Shown in pieces: positions 9,118 through 18,913 of a DNA stretch of 64,000 bases (position 1 is its first letter; each line of letters starts with the position of its first letter). The translations under genes and the position numbers were made by a program. This DNA is from Pseudochelatococcus contaminans (lineage in GTDB: Bacteria; Pseudomonadota; Alphaproteobacteria; Rhizobiales; Beijerinckiaceae): contig NZ_JACICC010000005.1 in the NCBI RefSeq assembly GCF_014195635.1, positions 248,001-312,000 of the forward strand, given 5' to 3'. Under the pieces are notes generated by a model that saw nothing but the letters and a program-made list of their open reading frames with translations, searched no databases and was not told where the DNA came from.

Positions 9118-9980
9118 GCCTTGCATCGTCCGAGCAAAGCCTCATTCCCGCTGAAAAGCAGGCAACCGCCGATTTCGAACAGACATTCAAGGCCGACCAC
9201 CGGCGGCGGCATCGCAATGCCGCCCTGTGGCGGGTGGCGCTGAATGTGCTGGGCATCGTCCTGTTTGTTATCGTCTGGGAGCTGACGCCGCGCTACTCCA
9301 GCTGGATCAACGAGGTTCTGTTTCCGCCGCCCTCGCAGGTGTTCCGCACCTTCATACCAATGTTCCTCTCCGGTGAAATTCTGGAGAATATCCGCGTCAG
9401 CCTCGTGCGGGCCGCATCCGGCTTTGCGGTGGCGCTCGTGCTGGGCATCGCCGCAGGCGTCATCACCGCACGAGTCAAAGCCCTGCAATATCTCGCCGAG
9501 CCCTTGCTGCACGGCTTCCGCTCCATTCCGGCCATCGCGCTCATTCCGCTGTGCATTCTGTGGTTCGGCATCGGCGAGGTGTCGAAAATCGCCCTCATCG
9601 CCTGGGGGGCTTTCTTTCCGCTGTGGATCACCACCTTCATCGGCGTGCGGGACGTGAACCCCATCTATCTGCGCTCAGCGGCATGTCTGGGTGCAGGCCG
9701 GGTTACCACGCTGTTTCTGGTGGTTCTGCCAGCGGCCCTGCCCTTCATTCTCACCGGCATCCGGCAGGCGCTCTCCATCTCGCTGGTCGTGCTGGTGGCG
9801 GCGGAAATGTCGGGCGCATCATCGGGCATTGCTCACATGATGTCGGAAGGTCACCAGCTTTTCCGCGTCGACATCATGTTCATCGGCCTCGTCGTGCTGG
9901 GGACTTTCGGCTTCATCGTCGATCGCCTCTTCGTCGCCGTCGCCCGCCGACTGTTTCCCTGGTACCAGATCACGTCCTGA
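9114..9980 (+). CDS. ABC transporter permease, SsuC/TauC type
   Basis: 288 residues. A long polar N-terminus (residues 1-40) precedes a first membrane span (VALNVLGIVLFVIVWEL); five or more spans follow. The coupling loop reads RSAACLGAGRVTTLFLVVLPAALPFILTG (residues about 185-213), the EAA motif variant of this family. ATG 9114 overlaps the ATPase stop. A single permease gene implies a homodimer, unlike the two-permease systems elsewhere in this window. Next gene (amidohydrolase) starts one base after its stop. Confidence 0.9.
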   Translation: MSLASSEQSLIPAEKQATADFEQTFKADHRRRHRNAALWRVALNVLGIVLFVIVWELTPRYSSWINEVLFPPPSQVFRTFIPMFLSGEILENIRVSLVRAASGFAVALVLGIAAGVITARVKALQYLAEPLLHGFRSIPAIALIPLCILWFGIGEVSKIALIAWGAFFPLWITTFIGVRDVNPIYLRSAACLGAGRVTTLFLVVLPAALPFILTGIRQALSISLVVLVAAEMSGASSGIAHMMSEGHQLFRVDIMFIGLVVLGTFGFIVDRLFVAVARRLFPWYQITS

Positions 9981-9981
9981 C

Positions 9982-11652
9982 ATGTCCGACAGTTCCGCCA
10001 CAACAATCCTGCGCAATGCGCACATTCTGACCTTCGACCCCGCCCGGCCCCGCGCAACGCATCTTGCGTGGCACAAGGGGCGCATCACAGCAGTCGGCGG
10101 CGAGGAAGTGCTTGATCTCGCCGGAGCACGAACGCGAGTGCTCGATCTTGGCGGGGCAACGGTCATTCCGGGTATCAACGACACGCACGCCCACATGGAG
10201 CGCGAGGGGCTGAAGCACCAGCGGCCTTCCCTTGCCGGCGCACGGACAGTTGCGGAGATTCTCGACCGCGTGCGCGAGGCAGCGAAGACCACGCCGCAGG
10301 GCGAATGGATCGTCACCATGCCGGTGGGGACACCGCCATTCTTCTTTGACGGGCCGGATACCCTTGCAGAAAAACGCCTGCCGGATCGTTATGAACTCGA
10401 TGCCGCTGCCCCCTCCCATCCTGTCTATATTCAGGGCGTGTTCGGCAACTGGGGCAAGCCGCCCGGTCATTCAGCGCTCAACAGCCGGGGGCTGGCACTG
10501 AACGGCATCACGCGCGACACCGCGCCGCGCATCGCCGGTGTCGAAATCCTGAAGGATGCAACGGGCGAGCCGACTGGCATCATTATCGAACGAAACAACC
10601 GCCCGACGGTCGAGTTCGATATTCTGCCCGCCGTTCCCCGCTTCGGGTTCCAGAACCGTCTCGATGGCGTTCGCCTGTCCCAGCGACTTTACAACGCCAA
10701 GGGCACGACCAGCATTTACGAGGGTCATGGCTCCGCGGCGGAGACCATCTCGGTCTATCGCAAGCTGTGGGAACTGGGCGAGCTGACGGTGCGGGTGGGG
10801 CTCGTCGTCAGCCCGAGCTGGTCGGACCTCGCAGAAGCGAAAAAGATCATGCGCGACTGGCTGGCCACCGCCCGCGGCTCCGGTCTCGGTGACGCATGGC
10901 TGCGCGTTTCCGGCGTGCATATCGCTTACGGCGGCGATGCGGCGACGGCCTGCTGCGCGCGTGCCCATCTGCCGGATACAGGCTGGTCCGGTTTCGTCGA
11001 ACAGGCGGTGACGCCGGAAGACTACCGCGAAGCCTGCTTTCTCGCCGCCGAACATGACTTGCGCCTGCATACAATCGTCAGCGACCAGTTGCATGAAGTG
11101 GTGCCTGTGCTGGAAGCGGTCAACGAAAAACATCCGCTTTCAGGGCGGCGCTGGGTGATCGAGCACATTGGCCGTGCGCGTGCGCAGGATATCGCGGCAC
11201 TGGCCCGCCTTGGCATTTTCGTCACCACCATCCCGACCTATTTCCTCTGGAAGGGAGGCTGGAAATACCTTGATGAGCCGGACAACGGCAACTGGATGGT
11301 GCCGCATCGGCATCTGCTTGATGCTGGCATTCCGTTGTCGCTGGCCACGGACAACATTCCCTACGATCCTTTCTTCTCGCTCTGGGTGGCGACCACCCGG
11401 CAGGAGCGTCAGAGCGGCCGCGTCATTGGCCCGGATCAACGCCTGGATGCCGAGACAGCGCTTGAACTTTTCACGGTTTCCGGCGCGCAGCTCACCTTCG
11501 ACGAACACTGGAAGGGCCCCCTCAAACCCGGCTACGCCGCCGATCTGGCCGTTCTTTCCGACGATCCAACAACAGCGCCCCCGGCAGCGCTACGCGACAT
11601 CACCTGCAACCTGACCGTGGTGGACGGGCGAGTTGTGTACGGCGCAGATTGA
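9982..11652 (+). CDS. YtcJ-like metal-dependent amidohydrolase
   Basis: 556 residues of the amidohydrolase superfamily, cytoplasmic. The N-terminal metal motif is GINDTHAHMERE (HxH), later histidines appear in LRLHTIVSDQLHE and RWVIEHIGRA, and the closing aspartate region is LATDNIPYDPF. C-terminal domain ends in the beta-sandwich signature GYAADLAVLSDDPTTAP. The family includes N-substituted formamide deformylase and exoenzyme-regulatory-type hydrolases, so the bond cut is probably an amide, formamide or related C-N bond. It starts one base after the permease stop and closes the operon that begins at 5267. The true substrate, which should tell what the transporter carries, is unknown. Confidence 0.82.
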   Translation: MSDSSATTILRNAHILTFDPARPRATHLAWHKGRITAVGGEEVLDLAGARTRVLDLGGATVIPGINDTHAHMEREGLKHQRPSLAGARTVAEILDRVREAAKTTPQGEWIVTMPVGTPPFFFDGPDTLAEKRLPDRYELDAAAPSHPVYIQGVFGNWGKPPGHSALNSRGLALNGITRDTAPRIAGVEILKDATGEPTGIIIERNNRPTVEFDILPAVPRFGFQNRLDGVRLSQRLYNAKGTTSIYEGHGSAAETISVYRKLWELGELTVRVGLVVSPSWSDLAEAKKIMRDWLATARGSGLGDAWLRVSGVHIAYGGDAATACCARAHLPDTGWSGFVEQAVTPEDYREACFLAAEHDLRLHTIVSDQLHEVVPVLEAVNEKHPLSGRRWVIEHIGRARAQDIAALARLGIFVTTIPTYFLWKGGWKYLDEPDNGNWMVPHRHLLDAGIPLSLATDNIPYDPFFSLWVATTRQERQSGRVIGPDQRLDAETALELFTVSGAQLTFDEHWKGPLKPGYAADLAVLSDDPTTAPPAALRDITCNLTVVDGRVVYGAD

Positions 11653-11846
11653 AACGGTCACTTCCGTCGAAGTGGCATCATTTCCGGTGTAGCCACGCAA
11701 TTGCGCCGCTCTTCGCGAAGAAAACGCTTTAGGGACTATTCATCCTTCTAAATCACAACCCACAGAGCCACGACAGCTTCCGGCTCTTCGCCAGATCAGC
11801 GAGGCTCTGGTGGATCGCCCTTGCGTCACAGAAGATTGCACACCGG

Positions 11847-12854
11847 TTACTTCAGTGCCTCGCTGGTAATGTCGAGCGTGTAGGCGCCCACAGGCTCGCG
11901 CGTGATGACGGGATCGGAGCCGCCTCCGAGCAGGGTCTTGACGGTGCGCTCGTAATCCGCCACGTCGAGTGCGCCGTTCGATCCGGCGGTGAGCTTCGCC
12001 ACCTCGCGGGCCATGCGCTGCTGCTGCTGCTCCGTCTGCGCGCCGGATGCGTCGTTCTCAAGCACGATCTCGGCCGTTTCGTCCGGGTTTTCCTCGGCCC
12101 ATTTCCAGCCCTTCATCGACGCCCGCACGAAGCGCACGAGCTTGTCGCGGAAGGCCGCATCCTTCAGCCGATCCTCCAGCACGTAGAGGCCGTCTTCCAG
12201 CACGGCGACGCCTTCGTCCTCATATTTAAAGGTGACGAGGTCGCCCTCGGCAATGCCGGCGTCGATCACCTGCCCGTATTCGTTGTAGGTCATCGTGGAA
12301 ATACAGGCCGCCTGCTTTTGCAACAGCGGATCGACGTTGAAGCCCTGCTTCAGCACGGTGACACCCTCCGGGCCGCCATTCGTGCCGATGCCGAGGTGGT
12401 TCATCCAGGCGAGAAAGGGATATTCGTTGCCGAAGAACCAGACGCCCAGCGTCTTGCCGCGAAAATCCTCCGGCTTCGTGATGCCGCTTTCCTTCAGGCA
12501 GGTGAGCATCATGCCCGATGTCTTGAACGGCTGCGCGATATTGACCAGCGGCACGCCCTTTTCCCGCGTGGCGAGCGCGGAGGGCAGCCAGTCGACGATG
12601 ACATCCGCCCCGCCGCCCACGAGAACCTGCGGCGGCGCGATATCGGGACCGCCGGGCCTGATCTCGACGTCAAGGCCCTCCTCCTCGTAGAAGCCCTTGT
12701 CCTTCGCCACGTAATAGCCGCCGAACTGGGCCTGCGTCACCCATTTCAGTTGCAGCGTGAGCTTGTCGGCGGCCTGAGCCGGCAGCGCCGCCATCTGGGC
12801 TGCGAGCAGCGAGAACGCGCCGATGCGGATGATCCGTGCCAATCTGCTTTTCAT
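11847..12854 (-). CDS. Pyrimidine-type ABC transporter substrate-binding protein (NMT1/THI5-like)
   Basis: 335-residue periplasmic protein with signal peptide MKSRLARIIRIGAFSLLAAQ, cleaved near AQA-ADK. The mature start LTLQLKWVTQAQFGGYYVAKDKG is the NMT1/THI5 signature; AACISTMTYNEYG carries the CxxTYNE-type residues known from pyrimidine-binding (ThiY-like) members. GGGGAACAGG precedes the ATG. Last gene of the minus-strand transporter operon that diverges from rutR; location next to the rut genes implies uptake of uracil, thymine or a related pyrimidine. Ligand is inferred from context. Confidence 0.87.
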   Translation of the reverse strand: MKSRLARIIRIGAFSLLAAQMAALPAQAADKLTLQLKWVTQAQFGGYYVAKDKGFYEEEGLDVEIRPGGPDIAPPQVLVGGGADVIVDWLPSALATREKGVPLVNIAQPFKTSGMMLTCLKESGITKPEDFRGKTLGVWFFGNEYPFLAWMNHLGIGTNGGPEGVTVLKQGFNVDPLLQKQAACISTMTYNEYGQVIDAGIAEGDLVTFKYEDEGVAVLEDGLYVLEDRLKDAAFRDKLVRFVRASMKGWKWAEENPDETAEIVLENDASGAQTEQQQQRMAREVAKLTAGSNGALDVADYERTVKTLLGGGSDPVITREPVGAYTLDITSEALK

Positions 12855-12882
12855 GTCCTGTTCCCCTGTTGATGTTGAAAGC

Positions 12883-13746
12883 TCAGGCGCGACCGCCGCG
12901 GTTCGACGGGTGCCAGAACGTCAAGGCGCGTCCAGTGAGTGCGACGAGACCGTAGAAGAGCGAGCCGACCACCGCCGCGACGGCGATTTCGGCCCAGACC
13001 ATGTCGATGTTGCTGCGCCCTACTTCCGTGGCGATGCGGAAGCCCATCCCGACCGTTGGCGTGCCGAAGAATTCGGCGACGATGGCGCCGATCAGCGCTA
13101 GCGTGGAGTTGATCTTCAAGGCGTTGAAGATAAACGGCGCGGCCGCCGGCAGGCGCAGCATCAGCATGGTCTGCCGCCAGTCCGCCGCGTAGGTGCGCAT
13201 GAGGTCGCGTTCCATGCGGCCCGCCGCCGCAAGCCCTTCGACGGCACTCACCAGCATCGGAAAGAAGGTGACGATGACCACCACGGCGACCTTCGACTGC
13301 CAGTCGAAGCCGAACCACATCACCATGATCGGGGCCACGCCCACCATCGGCAGCGCGGAGACGAGGTTGCCAATGGGCAGCAGGCCCCGCTGAAGGAATG
13401 GCGAGCGGTCGATGAGGATTGCCGCGACGAAGCCCGCGCCGCAGCCGATGATGTAGCCCGGCAGCACGGAGCGCAGGAACGTCTGCTCGAAATCCGCCCA
13501 CAGGACAGGCACCGACACGGCGAGCCGCGCGGCGATGGCGCTGGGCGGCGGCAGCAGGATCGGCGAGATGGCGAGTCCGCGCACCGTGCATTCCCACGCC
13601 ACCAGCACCGCGAGCCCGAACAGCGCCGGCACCGAAACACGCGCCGCCACCGCGCCGGTTGGCGTGGCGAAGGCATGGCTCACCAGCGCGCCGTTGACCG
13701 CCCAGGCGGCGATCCAGAAGGCGAGCGCGAAAACGAGATAGCCCAT
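12883..13746 (-). CDS. Pyrimidine-type ABC transporter permease 2
   Basis: 287 residues, inner membrane, with a hydrophobic N-terminus (LVFALAFWIAAWAVNGALV) and about six more spans. The coupling loop is LMRTYAADWRQTMLMLRLPAAAPFIFNAL. It starts two bases after the stop of the preceding permease, so both are translated together and likely form a heterodimer. Sequences of this type beside rutA are the usual replacement for the RutG permease in rhizobia and relatives (family knowledge). Confidence 0.88.
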   Translation of the reverse strand: MGYLVFALAFWIAAWAVNGALVSHAFATPTGAVAARVSVPALFGLAVLVAWECTVRGLAISPILLPPPSAIAARLAVSVPVLWADFEQTFLRSVLPGYIIGCGAGFVAAILIDRSPFLQRGLLPIGNLVSALPMVGVAPIMVMWFGFDWQSKVAVVVIVTFFPMLVSAVEGLAAAGRMERDLMRTYAADWRQTMLMLRLPAAAPFIFNALKINSTLALIGAIVAEFFGTPTVGMGFRIATEVGRSNIDMVWAEIAVAAVVGSLFYGLVALTGRALTFWHPSNRGGRA

Positions 13747-13748
13747 GA

Positions 13749-14633
13749 TCAGCGGCCCTCCATGCGTCTGAGAACGACCGATTGCACCAGCCCGACCAGC
13801 GCGACGAGACCGGCGCCGACCACGGCCGCCATCACCAGCGCCGACCAGATCTGCACGGTCTGGCCGTAATAGGAGCCGGACAGCAGCCGTGCCCCAAGCC
13901 CGGCCACCGCGCCGGTCGGCAACTCACCGACGATCGCCCCCACCAGCGCCGCCGCGACCGCGATCTTGAGCGAGGCGAAGACATAAGGCAGCGATGACGG
14001 CCACCGCACTTTCCAGAAGATCTGCGCCTTGCTGGCGCTGTACGTGCGCATCATATCCAGCAGCAGCCTGTCGGCGCTGCGCAGCCCGGTGACGGCCCCG
14101 ACCGCCACGGGAAAGAAGCTGAGATAGGCGGAAATCATCGCCTTGGGCAGCAGGCCGGTGATGCCGACCGCGTTCAGCACCACGATCACCATCGGCGCGA
14201 TGGCGATGATGGGAACTGTCTGGCTCGCAATGACCCACGGCATCAGCGAACTGTCGAGCACACGACTGTGGATCAGCGCGATGGCGAGCCCGATGCCGAG
14301 CAGGCTGCCGATGACGAAGCCCGCGAGCGCGGCCGACAGCGTGACGGAGGCGTGATAGATGAGACTGCGCTTCGAGGTGATGGCCTTGTTGACCGTCGTG
14401 TCCCACAATTCGGCGGCGATCTGGTGCGGCGCCGGCAGCACGGGCCGCGTCTGGCTGAATGTACGCGGCACGATTTCCGCGAAGCTGGGAGACATGCCGG
14501 CCCTCGCGGCCTGATCGCGCTCGAAAGGCGCGTTCATCACCACGACGAACACATGCCAGACGACGAGAATGGCAGCGACGACCACCAGCACCGGCAGGAT
14601 ACGCTCGCGCAGCAGTGACGTGGCTGCCCTCAT
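13749..14633 (-). CDS. Pyrimidine-type ABC transporter permease 1
   Basis: 294 residues from ATG 14631-14633; the frame is open much further upstream but only as antisense of the ATPase gene. First span LPVLVVVAAILVVWHVFVVVM, followed by a periplasmic loop of about 60 residues and five further spans. Coupling loop MMRTYSASKAQIFWKVRWPSSLPYVFAS, nearly the same as in the partner permease. ATG overlaps the ATPase stop (ATGA). Pairs with the permease at 12883-13746. Confidence 0.88.
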   Translation of the reverse strand: MRAATSLLRERILPVLVVVAAILVVWHVFVVVMNAPFERDQAARAGMSPSFAEIVPRTFSQTRPVLPAPHQIAAELWDTTVNKAITSKRSLIYHASVTLSAALAGFVIGSLLGIGLAIALIHSRVLDSSLMPWVIASQTVPIIAIAPMVIVVLNAVGITGLLPKAMISAYLSFFPVAVGAVTGLRSADRLLLDMMRTYSASKAQIFWKVRWPSSLPYVFASLKIAVAAALVGAIVGELPTGAVAGLGARLLSGSYYGQTVQIWSALVMAAVVGAGLVALVGLVQSVVLRRMEGR

Positions 14634-15427
14634 GCGTCGGCTCCCTGTGCGTGGCCAGCGACCAGTCCGGCGCGGACGCGGCGCGCGATTTCCAGGAACT
14701 CGGGCGTCTCGCGGATGTCGAGCGGCCTGTCGCGCGGCAGCGGCGAGGTGATGACGTCCACCACCCGTCCCGGCCGCGGACTCATGACGACGATGTGCGT
14801 CGACAGATAGACCGCCTCGGGAATGGAATGGGTGACGAAGCAGATCGTCTTGCCCGTCCGCTCCCACAATTGCAGGAGCTGCTCGTTGAGCCGGTCGCGG
14901 ACGATCTCGTCCAGCGCGCCGAACGGCTCGTCCATCAGCAGCAGGTCGGCATCGAAGGCCAGCGCCCGCGCGATCGACGCCCGCTGCTGCATACCCCCCG
15001 ACAATTGCCACGGATATTTGCGGCCGAAGCCTTGCAGATCCACCATCGCCAGCGCCTGCTCGATGCGCTGCTTCCGCTTGCTTTCGGGATAGCCCATGAT
15101 TTCCAGCGGCACGGCGATATTGGCCTCGATGGTGCGCCACGGCAGCAGCGCCGCCGCCTGAAAGACATAGCCGTAGGAGCGGTCCTTGCGGGCGTTTTCC
15201 GGCGTGGTGCCGTTGACCGTGATCTCGCCCGAGGTGTGCTGCTCCAGATCGGCGATGACACGCAGGAACGTCGTCTTGCCGCAGCCGGACGGGCCGATGA
15301 AGGACACGAAGTCGCCCTTCTTCACGTCCAGATCGACATCGGACAGCGCATGCACCGGGCCGTCTGCGGTGTGGTAAACGAGGCTGAGCTTGCGGGCGCG
15401 TATCACTGAAAATGTCGAGGCATTCAT
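14630..15427 (-). CDS. Pyrimidine-type ABC transporter ATP-binding protein
   Basis: 265 residues from ATG 15425-15427 (GGGAG upstream); an earlier in-frame start at 15499 would add an unlikely basic leader. Walker A GPSGCGKTTF, Q-loop FQAAALLPW, signature LSGGMQQRASIA, Walker B LLLMDEPFGALD and H-loop FVTHSIPEA are intact. First gene of the four-gene minus-strand operon. A sigma-54-type promoter lies about 190 bases upstream (15614-15630), so the transporter is probably switched on under nitrogen limitation together with rutA. Confidence 0.9.
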   Translation of the reverse strand: MNASTFSVIRARKLSLVYHTADGPVHALSDVDLDVKKGDFVSFIGPSGCGKTTFLRVIADLEQHTSGEITVNGTTPENARKDRSYGYVFQAAALLPWRTIEANIAVPLEIMGYPESKRKQRIEQALAMVDLQGFGRKYPWQLSGGMQQRASIARALAFDADLLLMDEPFGALDEIVRDRLNEQLLQLWERTGKTICFVTHSIPEAVYLSTHIVVMSPRPGRVVDVITSPLPRDRPLDIRETPEFLEIARRVRAGLVAGHAQGADA

Positions 15428-15613
15428 GGGCGGCTCCCTGTCGTGCGAACCGCACCGGGACGACGACGACCGATCGCGCGTGCGGCCGATGTCGTACACG
15501 GCGTTGATCCCGTCTTGCCCCCCGACATGCTGACGTTTATTCGATTCATGTTCTCGCTCGCTGCTGGTTCGGGTCCGCGCGATTGCCTGCCCGAATACGT
15601 CGCCGGAATATCA

Positions 15614-15630
15614 AGCAAGGTCCGTGCCGA
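15614..15630 (-). promoter_or_regulatory. Sigma-54 (-24/-12) promoter candidate for the pyrimidine transporter operon
   Basis: Read on the minus strand the element is TCGGCACGGACCTTGCT. The invariant GG (-24) and GC (-12) are exactly 10 bases apart, and it matches the sigma-54 consensus YTGGCACG-N4-TTGCW at all but one informative position (C for T before GG). It faces the ATPase gene at 15427. The perfect palindrome TCTGATCAGA directly abuts its upstream side (15631-15640) and could be a regulator contact. I did not find a convincing NtrC site. Confidence 0.55.
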
Positions 15631-15681
15631 TCTGATCAGAGCGCGTAAAAAATTTGATCCCGATATCAGGCGGGGAGACAG

Positions 15682-16353
15682 ATGTCAGACAGTGGAAGGC
15701 CAGCCGCGCCCCGGCGCACGCGCATTCAGGACGAGAAGGAGAACCTCATTCTCGAAGCCGCGCTCGACGTGTTCGCAAGCCATGGATACGGCGGCGCGAC
15801 GCTCGACCGGATCGCGGCCGCCGCCGGCCTGTCGAAGCCGAACCTGCTCTATTACTTCAGCGGCAAGGAGGCGATTCACAGCGCCCTGATCGCTCGTGTG
15901 CTCACCGGCTGGCTGGAGCCCTTGCGTGCCTTGCAGGCGGATGGCGACCCGCACACCGAAATCCGGTCCTACATCCGGCGCAAGCTGCTGATGTCGCGCG
16001 ACTACCCGCGGGAGAGCCGGCTGTTCGCCAACGAGATCCTGCAAGGCGCGCCCCGCATCGGGCCGGCGCTGGAGGGACCGTTGAAAGAACTGGTCGACGA
16101 GAAGGCCGCCGTCATTCGCGGCTGGGCGCGCGGGGGCCGGATCGCCCCCTGCGATCCCTACCACCTGATCTTCGCCATCTGGGCCACGACCCAGCACTAC
16201 GCGGATTTCGACGTGCAGGTGCGGGCCGTGCTGGGTGCGCCGGCGGCGGTCGAGACTCGCTATGAGGACGCGGCCCGCTTTCTGGAGCAGCTCTTCATCC
16301 ACGGCATCCTGCATGCCGGCAACGCTGCCGACAACGACTGCGGCAAAAACTGA
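15682..16353 (+). CDS. rutR: RutR, TetR-family repressor of pyrimidine catabolism
   Basis: 223 residues. Helix-turn-helix at residues about 35-55 (TLDRIAAAAGLSKPNLLYYF), followed by the RutR-type ligand domain with RDYPRESRLFANEILQGAPRI and HLIFAIWATTQHYADFDVQV, which closely parallel E. coli RutR as I remember it. In E. coli the protein binds uracil or thymine and releases TTGACCA-N2-TGGTCAA boxes. Here it sits between the divergent transporter operon and rutA. Two such boxes start at its own stop codon. ATG 15682 is preceded by GGGGAGACAG. Confidence 0.9.
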   Translation: MSDSGRPAAPRRTRIQDEKENLILEAALDVFASHGYGGATLDRIAAAAGLSKPNLLYYFSGKEAIHSALIARVLTGWLEPLRALQADGDPHTEIRSYIRRKLLMSRDYPRESRLFANEILQGAPRIGPALEGPLKELVDEKAAVIRGWARGGRIAPCDPYHLIFAIWATTQHYADFDVQVRAVLGAPAAVETRYEDAARFLEQLFIHGILHAGNAADNDCGKN

Positions 16354-16384
16354 CCAAACGATCAATTTTTTATCATTTGATCAA
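16350..16384. promoter_or_regulatory. Tandem RutR boxes
   Basis: Two 16-bp sites match TTGACCA-N2-TGGTCAA at 11 of 14 defined positions each: CTGACCAAACGATCAA (16350-16365, overlapping the rutR stop codon) and TTTATCATTTGATCAA (16369-16384). Their centres are 19 bp apart, roughly two helix turns. They lie about 130-165 bp upstream of the sigma-54 promoter of rutA. Matches were made by eye against the consensus recalled for E. coli RutR. Confidence 0.5.
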
Positions 16385-16514
16385 AAAAAGCGGCGCATAT
16401 CCCATCGCGGCAACCTCGCCTCCCCTGACGGACGGCCTGCCGCACCCCCCTCCGCATCCAGTCAAAGGCACGCTTCCCGGGGCAGATAACGCCTTCCGGC
16501 CACCGACTCTCCTT

Positions 16515-16531
16515 CTGGCACGCAAGTTGCA
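16515..16531 (+). promoter_or_regulatory. Sigma-54 (-24/-12) promoter of rutA
   Basis: CTGGCACGCAAGTTGCA fits the sigma-54 consensus YTGGCACG-N4-TTGCW completely, with GG and GC exactly 10 bases apart. It is 70 bp upstream of the rutA ATG; transcription should begin about 12 bases after the GC. E. coli rut is under nitrogen (NtrC) control, which agrees. An enhancer site for NtrC was not recognised in the 160 bp upstream. Confidence 0.72.
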
Positions 16532-16600
16532 AGACGATCGCCATCAAGGCCGCGCGCCGATGGCACGGTCGCTGTTCACAGGCTGCAAGGAGGAGTTACT

Positions 16601-17691
16601 ATGCAAGTCGGAGTCTTCATCCCGATCGGCAACAACGGCTGGCTGCTGTCCGAGAATGCGCCTCAGTACAAGCCAACCTTCGCTTTCAACCGCGAGATCA
16701 CGCTCAAGGCCGAGTCCTACGGGTTCGATTTTGCGCTGTCGATGATCAAGCTGCGCGGTTTCGGCGGCAAGACGGAGTTCTGGGACTACAATCTCGATTC
16801 CTTCACGCTGATGGCGGGACTTGCCGCCGTCACCAGCCGCATCCGCCTGTTCGCCACCGCCGCAACCCTCGTGATGCCGCCCGCCATCGTCGCGCGTATG
16901 GCCTCCACCATCGACTCCATTTCCGATGGCCGCTTCGGCGTCAACCTCGTGACCGGATGGCAGAAGCCGGAGTACTCGCAGATGGGGCTGTGGCCGGGCG
17001 ACGATTACTTCAGCCGGCGCTACGACTACCTCACCGAATACGCCACCATCCTGCGCGACCTGTGGGACACGGGCCGCAGCGACCTGAAGGGCGAGTTCTT
17101 CCAGATGGACGATTGCCGCGTGCTGCCGCGCCCGCAGGCCGATATGAAGCTCATCTGCGCCGGCTCATCGAACGCCGGCATGGAGTTCTCGGCACGGTTC
17201 GCGGACTACAATTTCTGCTTCGGCGTCGGCGTCAACACCCCCACGGCCTTCGCGCCCACCGTCGATCGCCTGCGCGCGCAAACCGACAAGACCGGCCGCA
17301 AGGTGGACTCGTTCGTCCTCTTCATGGTCATCGCCGACGAGACCGACGAGGCCGCCCGCGCGAAGTGGGAGAACTACAAGGCCGGCGCCGACGCCGAGGC
17401 CATCGCCTGGCTTGGGCTGCAAGGCGCCGCCGACACCAAATCCGGCAGCGATACCAACGTGCGTCAGATGGCCGATCCGGTTTCGGCGGTCAACATCAAC
17501 ATGGGCACGCTGGTCGGCTCCTACGCTTCGGTTGCGCGGATGCTCGACGAGGTCGCCACCGTCAACGACACCGGCGGCGTCATGCTCACCTTCGACGACT
17601 TCCTCAAGGGCATCGACGATTTCGGCACCCGCATCCAGCCGCTGATGAAGAGCCGCGCGCATGTCAGCCTTCCCGCGCAGGGAGCGGCGGC

Positions 17692-17695
<4 letters not shown>
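16601..17695 (+). CDS. rutA: RutA, flavin-dependent pyrimidine monooxygenase
   Basis: 364-residue luciferase-like FMN monooxygenase that opens the uracil ring between N3 and C4 to give ureidoacrylate (peroxyacrylate in some reports). The full RutA signature is present: [21 protein letters not shown] at the N-terminus, [35 protein letters not shown], and [14 protein letters not shown] near the end. AGGAGGAG precedes the ATG. First gene of a compact rut operon (stop overlaps the rutB start) under the sigma-54 promoter at 16515. It needs reduced FMN from RutF. Confidence 0.96.
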
Positions 17696-18429
<734 letters not shown>

Positions 18430-18456
18430 AACATCCTCAACAGGAGAGATATCGCC

Positions 18457-18846
18457 ATGCCCAAGACCGTTATCCTGCCGCCCGGCACCACGACGCCCAT
18501 CGCCCCCTTCTCGCCCGGCACACTCGCGGACGGCGTCGTCTATGTGTCGGGCACGCTCGCCTTCGACAAGGACAACAATATCGCCCATCCCGGCGATGCG
18601 GCGGGGCAGACCCGGCACATTCTGGAGACGATCAAATCCGTCATCGAGACGGCCGGCGGCACGCTGGCGGACGTCACCATGAACCACATCTTCATCACCG
18701 ACTGGAGCCACTACGGCGCGGTCAATACGGTCTATGCGGAATACTTCCCCGGCGACAAGCCCGCGCGCTACTGCGTGCAGGTGGGGCTGGTGAAGCCCGA
18801 GGCCGTGGTCGAGATCGCCACCGTCGCCCATATCGGCGGCCGCTGA
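18457..18846 (+). CDS. rutC: RutC, RidA-family 3-aminoacrylate deaminase
   Basis: 129 residues of the YjgF/YER057c/UK114 (RidA) family, acting on 3-aminoacrylate to give malonic semialdehyde and ammonia. Typical features: [21 protein letters not shown] at the N-terminus, [18 protein letters not shown], and the active-site arginine region [29 protein letters not shown] lies before the ATG. Together with RutD it handles the step that also runs spontaneously. Confidence 0.93.
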   Translation: MPKTVILPPGTTTPIAPFSPGTLADGVVYVSGTLAFDKDNNIAHPGDAAGQTRHILETIKSVIETAGGTLADVTMNHIFITDWSHYGAVNTVYAEYFPGDKPARYCVQVGLVKPEAVVEIATVAHIGGR

Positions 18847-18913
18847 TTGCCGGCTGCGGCGACACTCGCAGACCGTCACGAGAGCAGACCATCCAAGACA
18901 CGGAGCTTGTCCA

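Noticed and set aside
13749-15455. 568-codon frame as one large permease protein
   Set aside because: The upstream half is another frame of the ATPase gene. The real permease starts at 14633, where ATG overlaps the ATPase stop.
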